Virus record (IMG/VR): IMGVR_UViG_3300030389_002642
Span: 1 to 36,163 of that record
Source: a virus
Direction: 5' to 3' (one strand)
DNA: 36,163 nt
The notes beneath the pieces are model-generated. The model made no database searches, was not told the origin of the DNA, and saw nothing but the letters and a program-made list of their open reading frames with translations. The position numbers were made by a program, and so were the translations under genes. Shown here one piece after another: positions 1 through 5,054 of this stretch. Position 1 is the first letter of the stretch; each line of letters opens with the position of its first letter.

Positions 1-699
1 GACCAACTTAACAGTTCAGGTCCCATATCCCTAGGTGGATCCACCGCAGGACAATCAATTAATTTAGAACTAGACGCCTCGGCTACAGCAGCTAGAGACA
101 TGAACGAAGCTGCTTTCCGTAAGTTAGGCGGAGTGGTTTCAAGCGGTTCGCAAATATCTATGTCGCAATTTTACGGCAGGTCTAAATACGCTACTGTTAC
201 TTTTAATCCAAGCTACATAGGAGGCATCACTCAAAGATACATTGGCGGGCGTATAACAGACGGCTACAACACACAAAACTTTGGAAATTATTCTGATGCC
301 GTAAGCGGCTATACTGCTGGCAGTTTTACTTTTACATTTAACACCGCTGCTGGGAGAGGACTAGCAATTAGTCTAAGTTGTGTATCCGGGTTTGGGAGCG
401 GCACAGAAACTTTCTCTTGTTGGGTAACAAGTGCTACTGAAGCTGCTGCTGTGACCAGTAGAGTAGGTTTAGTAAACTCAGGAAGTGGCTCCATTTCTAC
501 TACCTCAAATAACATTGATTCTACAGAGAGGACACAAGGCACTTACGCTACCGCAGCAAACGGAGATAAATCTCAACTTACTTGGGGATTTGACGATACT
601 AACGGTGGTTTGCCAACGAGTTTTATAGGGAAAGCTCTAAATGCAAAATACACATCGCCGACTGGCGCAACTTATACTTACATTATAAACTTAACGTAA
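1..699 (+). CDS. Tail-fibre/virion structural protein, C-terminal part (5' end outside window)
   Basis: The reading frame is open from base 1 and ends at the TAA at 697-699, so the gene starts upstream of the window. An ATG at 100 lies inside the frame and is not the likely start, because the residues before it continue the same conserved block (SSGPISLGGSTAGQSINLEL, then an Ala/Thr-rich linker). That block plus the later ISMSQFYGRS motif is a module I recognise from many marine phage tail or virion proteins. The rest is Gly/Ser/Thr-rich and predicted beta, as in fibre-like proteins, with no transmembrane segment or enzyme motif. It is the first gene of the late block visible here and is followed two bases later by a tiny ORF. 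Virion role is inferred from motif and position. Confidence 0.75.
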   Translation, partial: DQLNSSGPISLGGSTAGQSINLELDASATAARDMNEAAFRKLGGVVSSGSQISMSQFYGRSKYATVTFNPSYIGGITQRYIGGRITDGYNTQNFGNYSDAVSGYTAGSFTFTFNTAAGRGLAISLSCVSGFGSGTETFSCWVTSATEAAAVTSRVGLVNSGSGSISTTSNNIDSTERTQGTYATAANGDKSQLTWGFDDTNGGLPTSFIGKALNAKYTSPTGATYTYIINLT

Positions 700-700
700 C

Positions 701-778
701 ATGGAAAACGAAAACGTAGAATATGACGGGTTACACAAAGTAACTAATTACGATCCAGAATACGACGAGGAGGAGTAA
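701..778 (+). CDS. Tiny acidic protein, 25 aa, hypothetical
   Basis: An ATG one base after the upstream stop opens a 25-residue acidic peptide (MENENVEYDGLHKVTNYDPE, then YDEEE). The last codons GAG GAG GAG TAA form a very strong Shine-Dalgarno sequence for the gene starting at 780, so translation here would be coupled to the next gene. No family recognised. It could instead be a mere leader carrying the ribosome site. It fills the gap exactly and has a plausible start, but there is no homology evidence. Confidence 0.4.
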   Translation: MENENVEYDGLHKVTNYDPEYDEEE

Positions 779-779
779 G

Positions 780-1001
780 ATGGCTAAAGCAAAACCTTTT
801 ACATATACAAAACGCGGCAGACCGAGCAAAGCTGATATAGCAGCTAGAAAGAAAGCAGAACGACAAGAGTTCTACAAAATGGCTTTTGCTGTTACTGGCA
901 TTTTATTTATATTAGGCGTCATAATTTTTTCAGCGTCTTCTTCAAAGTTAAGTGCTGAGAGCGCATCTTTTATTAATCAATCTTATGAGCAGATCAGGTA
1001 A
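780..1001 (+). CDS. Small membrane protein with basic RGRPSK N-terminus
   Basis: This 73-residue protein starts at an ATG preceded by GAGGAGGAGTAAG. The N-terminal half is strongly basic and contains RGRPSKAD, the core of an AT-hook-like motif, followed by a Lys/Arg/Ala helix (about 20-30). One hydrophobic segment follows (about residues 34-51, FAVTGILFILGVIIFSAS), then a short polar tail. The arrangement predicts a single-pass inner-membrane protein with a cytoplasmic basic head. It opens a run of five small membrane proteins, so a holin or holin-accessory role is possible but not shown. The RGRP motif may be just a basic topology signal rather than a DNA-binding element. Confidence 0.7.
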   Translation: MAKAKPFTYTKRGRPSKADIAARKKAERQEFYKMAFAVTGILFILGVIIFSASSSKLSAESASFINQSYEQIR

Positions 1002-1008
1002 GAATACG

Positions 1009-1188
1009 GTGTCTAATAAAAACGCATTGGCTCAAATACAAGCGCACGAAAAAGAGTGTGCGATTCGCTATCAAAACATAGAAAGAAGATTACAAGAAGG
1101 ATCAAAAAGGTTTGATCGTTTAGAAGCGATGCTTTGGGCGGTGTATCCGTTTATCGTGGGTACCGTAATACTAGCGAGGTTTATATGA
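1009..1188 (+). CDS. Small tail-anchored membrane protein, XhlA/holin-accessory-like
   Basis: I place the start at GTG 1009, giving MSNKNALAQIQAHEKECAIR onward (59 aa), because an AGG purine stretch lies about ten bases upstream and the N-terminus looks complete. An in-frame ATG at 985 has no ribosome site and would overlap the previous gene. The N-terminal two thirds form a charged helix likely to be a coiled coil (IERRLQEGSKRFDRLEAM), followed by one C-terminal hydrophobic segment (WAVYPFIVGTVILARF). A helix plus C-terminal anchor is the layout of hemolysin XhlA-type phage lysis accessories. Its stop overlaps the next start as ATGA. Lysis function is inferred from architecture and context. 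Confidence 0.7.
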   Translation: MSNKNALAQIQAHEKECAIRYQNIERRLQEGSKRFDRLEAMLWAVYPFIVGTVILARFI

Positions 1189-1496
1189 ACCAAGAACCGA
1201 TAAAGAAAAAGTTAGAACTGGACATCGATGTAACACCACATAATCAGGGCGCTAACCCGTACCAGAAGTGGATACATCTAGCTAGAGCAATAGATTCTTG
1301 GCGGATCTTTCCTAGGCTATTTTTGAGCGTCTACATATTTCTCCTATATTATTCAACTATGTGGTTCATGGGCCTAGAAGATCCGTCTCTAGAACAGAGC
1401 GGACTTATATCTATCATTGTGGGGGCAGGGGCAGCTTGGTTTGGTTTGTACGCAGGTACATCAAACTCAAGTAAAAACTTTAAAGGCGAAGATTAA
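1185..1496 (+). CDS. Putative holin-like protein with two membrane segments
   Basis: The start is ATG 1185, which overlaps the previous stop (ATGA); a longer frame from 1134 lies inside the previous gene and is unlikely. The 103-residue product has a polar N-terminus, a W..FPRLFLSVYIFLLYYSTMWF membrane segment (about residues 38-60) and a second, Gly/Ala-rich one containing SIIVGAGAAWFGLYAGT (about 74-92), ending in a polar Lys tail. Two membrane spans with a GAGAAWFGLY core and a charged tail are typical of small holins found in marine phages. It sits in a tandem of membrane-protein genes. I infer a holin; an unrelated membrane protein cannot be excluded. Confidence 0.65.
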   Translation: MNQEPIKKKLELDIDVTPHNQGANPYQKWIHLARAIDSWRIFPRLFLSVYIFLLYYSTMWFMGLEDPSLEQSGLISIIVGAGAAWFGLYAGTSNSSKNFKGED

Positions 1497-1790
1497 ATGG
1501 AGTGGTTCGACCTAATTGCAGAATTAGGTGTGCCTATCGCCGGAGCCCTAGTCATGGCTTACTTTATCTTTCTTGTTATGAAACAGCTCATGGACGGGCT
1601 GGTGGCTGAAATAAAAACCATACAGGGCATAACACAAATGTTAATTACCAGAGCTTCTATTATGAACAACGATATGATTCGTATAGATACCAGCGTATCT
1701 AGCGCTCTTGATCTTAGCCCGGATTTAAACCGCATAGCGCGCGCAGAGAACTTTGTTGAAGACGGTAAGATAGACGCAAGGAGGGACTAA
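1497..1790 (+). CDS. Small membrane/coiled-coil protein, copy A of a tandem pair
   Basis: This 97-residue protein starts directly after the previous stop (TAAATGG). It has one N-terminal hydrophobic segment (residues 9-30, ELGVPIAGALVMAYFIFLVM) and then a long amphipathic helix (QLMDGLVAEIKTIQGITQML... NNDMIRIDTSVSSALDL). The next gene has the same plan and similar residues at matching places (FP/VP, YF.YF, NDMIRI versus QDMIRL, V.SALDL versus VNTVLEL), so the two look like tandem duplicates. This layout resembles BhlA-type holin-like proteins. Its last base is shared with the start of the next gene. Confidence 0.7.
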   Translation: MEWFDLIAELGVPIAGALVMAYFIFLVMKQLMDGLVAEIKTIQGITQMLITRASIMNNDMIRIDTSVSSALDLSPDLNRIARAENFVEDGKIDARRD

Positions 1791-2077
1791 TGGATATAGT
1801 CCAGATAGTTTCAGACTTTGGGTTTCCTGTCGTCATGGTCGTTGGTCTAGGCTACTTTGTGTACTTTGTCTGGCAGACCATAACCAACGTTATCGACCCG
1901 GCGGTGCAAGAAATGAAAGCCACGATCATACGACTCACCGATCAACTACGTCTTCTAGATCAAGATATGATACGATTACAGCAGAAAGTTAATACTGTTC
2001 TAGAACTCAAAGAAGAACACAAACTCAAGGACCCTAATGATGAAAAGTTGGAAAGCGTACAAAAGAAGACAGATTAA
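1790..2077 (+). CDS. Small membrane/coiled-coil protein, copy B of a tandem pair
   Basis: This 95-residue protein is preceded by an excellent ribosome site (AAGGAGGGACTAATGG), with its start overlapping the upstream stop (TAATG). A hydrophobic segment (residues 9-30, DFGFPVVMVVGLGYFVYFVW) is followed by a long helix with heptad-like spacing (MKATIIRLTDQLRLLDQDMI, then RLQQKVNTVLELKEEH) and a charged C-terminus. It matches the preceding gene in length, plan and several residues. Its 3' end overlaps the CsgF-like gene by 41 bases. I infer a membrane-anchored coiled-coil or holin-accessory protein; no enzymatic motif is present. Confidence 0.7.
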   Translation: MDIVQIVSDFGFPVVMVVGLGYFVYFVWQTITNVIDPAVQEMKATIIRLTDQLRLLDQDMIRLQQKVNTVLELKEEHKLKDPNDEKLESVQKKTD

Positions 2078-2528
2078 AACAATATTAATATTTATTATTG
2101 TTGTTAGCGTTTTATTTTTCTTCCCGGCTTTCTTGCTTGGCGATGAGATGGTGTTTAAATTTAAGTCGCCAAGTTTTTCTGGTCTGAACACTTCGCAGCA
2201 TTATCTTACGATTGAAAACCAACAATTCTCTAGGAAGCAGGCTATAGAAGACGACAAGCAAGCTTTGTTAGATGAAGCAGAAAGAGAAGCCAATAACAGC
2301 ACCCTCGCTAGATTTATTAGAAACTTAGAGTCTAGGGTGTACGCTAAACTGTCTTCTCAGTTGGTAGAAAGTTTGTTTGGTGAAAACCCACAAACGTCTG
2401 GTTCCATAGAACTAGAGGGCAACACCATAGAATACGAAGTTGACGAGGAGTACATTACACTAACGGTAACAGATGAAAAAGGCGAAACAACTACTATCAC
2501 TTTTCCTCTTAACAGCTTTACTTTCTAG
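2037..2528 (+). CDS. csgF: CsgF-like curli assembly protein
   Basis: In the bacterial curli (type VIII secretion) system, CsgF is exported and inserts its N-terminus into the CsgG pore. This protein has a basic N-terminus and a hydrophobic segment (about 15-34, TILIFIIVVSVLFFFPAFLL) that can serve as a signal peptide, then MVFKFKSPSFSGLN, which lines up with the start of mature E. coli CsgF (MTFQFRNPNFGGNP, from memory). The C-terminal part (GSIELEGNTIEYEVDEEYIT, then LTVTDEKGETTTITFP) matches the CsgF beta-sheet end (LNVTDRKTGQTSQIEV). Length 163 aa, slightly above E. coli CsgF. AAGGA precedes the tandem ATGs at 2037 and 2040. The last 56 bases overlap csgG. Identity rests on recalled family sequence plus the adjacent csgG. 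Confidence 0.82.
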   Translation: MMKSWKAYKRRQIKTILIFIIVVSVLFFFPAFLLGDEMVFKFKSPSFSGLNTSQHYLTIENQQFSRKQAIEDDKQALLDEAEREANNSTLARFIRNLESRVYAKLSSQLVESLFGENPQTSGSIELEGNTIEYEVDEEYITLTVTDEKGETTTITFPLNSFTF

Positions 2529-3282
2529 CTGCGTTCTACTCGACTCCGAATACTCGCTAGAAAACTTTAAAATTACTCGACTAGCAGAGATGGCCTCTGT
2601 TATAAACACCGAACTCTGGGAGTTACCGCAACCAAAAACTAAACCCGTTGTTGCAGTCTATCCTACTTCTTTTCTAGATCAGACAGGCCAACGTCGTAGC
2701 AATAGCGCCTTTGCTACGTTTAGCACAGCCGTCACCCAAGCACCGTACACTCTCTTGATACAAGCACTCAAGCATACTGCGCAGGGTGATTTCTTTGAAG
2801 TCGTCGAACGTATCGGTCTTGATAACCTAAGTAAAGAACGCCAGCTTATCCGTTCTACTAGAGAAAGTTTTGATGAACCGCAAAAGTTAAAGCCTTTGAT
2901 GTTTGCAGGGATTATTTTTGAAGGCGCAGTGGTAAGTTACGAAAGCAACATAAGAACAGGCGGTACCGGGGGCAGAGTATTAGGCATCGGCATGAGCAGA
3001 AGCTATCGACAAGATACCGTTACCGTAAGTCTTCGAACCGTATCTGTTTTGACTGGACGCATACTAACAGAGGTTACGACTACCAAAAGCATATTAAGTG
3101 TGGGCATCAACGAAGATGTGTTTAGGTTTGTGTTTAATCAGACTGAACTTGTCGAAATAGAAAACGGTAACGTCGAGAACGAATCAATTACCATAGCGTT
3201 ACAGTCTGCTATCGAGATGGCAGTTTTAAAGACAGTCGAAAAGGGTATAATAAAAAATTATTGGAGTTACAAAGATGATTAA
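2473..3282 (+). CDS. csgG: CsgG-like outer-membrane curli secretion pore (lipoprotein)
   Basis: CsgG is the nonameric outer-membrane lipoprotein pore that exports curli subunits. The 269-residue product is close to E. coli CsgG in length. It begins with a lipoprotein signal (hydrophobic 8-18, lipobox LLSSC, Cys20). Family blocks are clear: VVAVYPTSFLDQTGQ, FSTAVTQAPYTLLIQALKH, VERIGLDNLSKERQLIR, FEGAVVSYESNIRTGGTGGR, GIGMSRSYRQDTVTVSLRTV and TEVTTTKSILSVGI, then VFRF. These correspond to the periplasmic fold and the transmembrane hairpins of CsgG. The constriction loop (72-87) keeps the Phe before STAV but has no Tyr and is one residue longer than E. coli. The first 56 bases lie within the csgF-like gene. 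Host-derived acquisition is likely. Confidence 0.92.
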   Translation: MKKAKQLLSLFLLTALLSSCVLLDSEYSLENFKITRLAEMASVINTELWELPQPKTKPVVAVYPTSFLDQTGQRRSNSAFATFSTAVTQAPYTLLIQALKHTAQGDFFEVVERIGLDNLSKERQLIRSTRESFDEPQKLKPLMFAGIIFEGAVVSYESNIRTGGTGGRVLGIGMSRSYRQDTVTVSLRTVSVLTGRILTEVTTTKSILSVGINEDVFRFVFNQTELVEIENGNVENESITIALQSAIEMAVLKTVEKGIIKNYWSYKDD

Positions 3283-3979
3283 ATATTTATTAATCTTCTT
3301 GGCAAGCTTTGTATACGCCGCGGATAACGAAGTCTCCATAGATCAAGTTGGTGGTACCATCAACATTGATGTAGAACAGCTAGGGTCAGGCAACTTAATA
3401 GGTGGTGCATCAGCCTCTGCTGGAAGCATGACACCATTAGACTTAGACGGTGTCACGATGACTTTAGATATCAATCAAATAGGTTCAAGCAACTTATTTA
3501 GAGGAGATATCTATGCAGACTCGTACACAGGTTTTTTTGAGTTTAGCGGTGGGTCAAACATTTTCGATATTCAAACAGATCCAAGCAATACTTACGGAGC
3601 TGATTCAAGCAACGTCAACATACAGGTTACTGGGTCGAGTAATGATATGTCGTTAGACCAAGCAACAAACGCTATGGCGTCGACACTAGATTTAGACTGG
3701 ATTATCAATGGTTCAAACAACACCATAGATTCTGACATAGATGTGGATTTGGCTACTAACTACATGGATATAGACGGGTCAGATAATACGATAAACTATA
3801 ACGGAGACGGCTATCAAGGTGGCTACTTTTATTTAGATCACACAGGTGGTTCAAGAACGTTAAATGTTACACAAGCTTCTACTTTGGATAACGATTGGTT
3901 ACGGGTCATTAGTAACGGCTCAAATGGATCTTTCTGCATTATCCAAAACGACCAAGGCACAGCCACAAGTTGCCCTTGA
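3275..3979 (+). CDS. Secreted curlin-repeat-like protein
   Basis: This 234-residue protein has a clean Sec signal peptide (MIKYLLIFLASFVYA, cleavage before ADNEV). The mature part is rich in Asn, Asp, Ser, Gly and Thr and built of irregular repeats such as VSIDQVGGTINIDVEQLGSG, MTLDINQIGSSNLF, VNIQVTGSSNDMSLDQ and LNVTQAS. These carry the Gln-x-Gly-x-x-Asn and alternating beta pattern of curlin repeats in CsgA/CsgB. Two Cys near the end (221, 233) could form a disulfide. GGAG precedes the ATG, which overlaps csgG by 8 bases. Its place next to CsgG/CsgF makes it the obvious exported substrate. Repeats are more divergent than in CsgA, so amyloid formation is inferred. Confidence 0.75.
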   Translation: MIKYLLIFLASFVYAADNEVSIDQVGGTINIDVEQLGSGNLIGGASASAGSMTPLDLDGVTMTLDINQIGSSNLFRGDIYADSYTGFFEFSGGSNIFDIQTDPSNTYGADSSNVNIQVTGSSNDMSLDQATNAMASTLDLDWIINGSNNTIDSDIDVDLATNYMDIDGSDNTINYNGDGYQGGYFYLDHTGGSRTLNVTQASTLDNDWLRVISNGSNGSFCIIQNDQGTATSCP

Positions 3980-5018
3980 TGTCGGGTCAGTAGAAGAAGT
4001 ATCGGGGTTTGCTCAGATAGAAAGGGACGAGTCCTTTGCCGTGACTCAAGACTTTGTCGTGCAATCTTACGACAAAGCACAAACCGAAGCGGGTCGTATG
4101 GGCATACGCTTCGTGGACGACACAACCATTAAGATTACTGAGAACTCTATGGTCATCATAGACGAGTTTGTCTTTGACCCCGACCCATCTAAATCAAAAC
4201 TAGCCGTTAACTTTCTAAAAGGCACAGCACGTTTTACCACTGGGCTTACCGGCAAAGTGGCTAAAGAAAACATGGTACTACGAACCAATTCTGCTACGGT
4301 AGGTATTCGGGGCACAGACTTTAGCGTTACCGTGAACCCAGATACTTCAGAGTCTTTGTTTATATTATTGCCAGATCAAGATGGTGCGCCATCGGGTGAG
4401 ATATCGGTAACAACCGACATGGGCACGGTTGTTCTAAACCAAGCCTTTCAAGCCACTACCACTACTACGTTAGAGAGTGCGCCTAGCGAACCAGTAATAC
4501 TAGATCTGTCGTTAGATTTTATTGACAACATGCTTATCGTAACGCCACCCAAACGTTCTAGATCATTTGACGAAGAACAAGGGACCACAGACACTGTCGA
4601 CCCAATACTGGACTTCAACGAGCTAGACATAGATTATTTAGCAGAAGAAAACTTAGGTGAAGAAGGATTAGAGTTTACCGAGCTAGACTACGATGCACTA
4701 AACGTAAACTTCTTGGAAGACCTGTTAGATATCATCAACGAGTTAGATAAAATAGACGATGAAGACCGATTGGCACAAGAAGCAACTACAACAAGCATAA
4801 AAGGAACAGCAGTAGGACAAGATACAAAAACACAAATAACTACAATAGTCACCGGAGAAAAGATAAAATTAAGCAGAGCCGTGGGATCTAGCGCAGCTAT
4901 AAACATAGATAGTGGTAATAGTTACACCGTCGTACTGGAACAAGACGGCGTGGTAAACGAAGTAAAAGTTAACGGCGGCAGTGATTCGACCATCGTCATT
5001 AGACAGGGGAATGGTTAA
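3864..5018 (+). CDS. Exported FecR-domain protein
   Basis: The start is ATG 3864, because it supplies a good signal peptide (MLHKLLLWITIGYGSLVTA, cleavage before Q) although that places 116 bases inside the preceding gene; no strong ribosome site is visible. The FecR domain spans about residues 40-190: GFAQIERDESFAV, RMGIRFVDDTTIKITENSMV, FLKGTARFTTG and TNSATVGIRGTDFSV are typical. Then comes an acidic region (about 230-300) and a C-terminal segment (about 310-384) with VVLEQDGVVNEVKVNGGSDS and IVIRQGNG, resembling curlin-like strands. There is no membrane anchor, so it is not a classical anti-sigma FecR. I infer an exported partner, perhaps a nucleator or anchor, of the curlin-like protein. 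Confidence 0.8.
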   Translation: MLHKLLLWITIGYGSLVTAQMDLSALSKTTKAQPQVALDVGSVEEVSGFAQIERDESFAVTQDFVVQSYDKAQTEAGRMGIRFVDDTTIKITENSMVIIDEFVFDPDPSKSKLAVNFLKGTARFTTGLTGKVAKENMVLRTNSATVGIRGTDFSVTVNPDTSESLFILLPDQDGAPSGEISVTTDMGTVVLNQAFQATTTTTLESAPSEPVILDLSLDFIDNMLIVTPPKRSRSFDEEQGTTDTVDPILDFNELDIDYLAEENLGEEGLEFTELDYDALNVNFLEDLLDIINELDKIDDEDRLAQEATTTSIKGTAVGQDTKTQITTIVTGEKIKLSRAVGSSAAINIDSGNSYTVVLEQDGVVNEVKVNGGSDSTIVIRQGNG

Positions 5019-5054
5019 TCGGTATTATTTGTGCATAGTTGAGAGGAACATTTT
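5019..5054 (+). promoter_or_regulatory. Short gap with ribosome site and possible late-promoter motif
   Basis: This 36-base gap is one of only two sizeable gaps in the late block. It contains ATTTGTGCATAGTTGAGAGG, whose 3' part (GAGAGGAA) is the ribosome site for the 5055 gene. The ATTTG-CATA part resembles the sequence at 10180-10198 in the other gap. A phage late promoter is possible; no standard -35/-10 pair is seen. Confidence 0.25.

Noticed and set aside
1-99. Apparent leader before an ATG at 100
   Set aside because: The frame is open from base 1 and encodes a conserved tail-protein motif, so this is coding sequence cut by the window start, not a leader.
3838-4125. Minus-strand open frame opposite the curlin-like/FecR overlap
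   Set aside because: Its product is composition-driven and has no start context; the two plus-strand frames explain the region.
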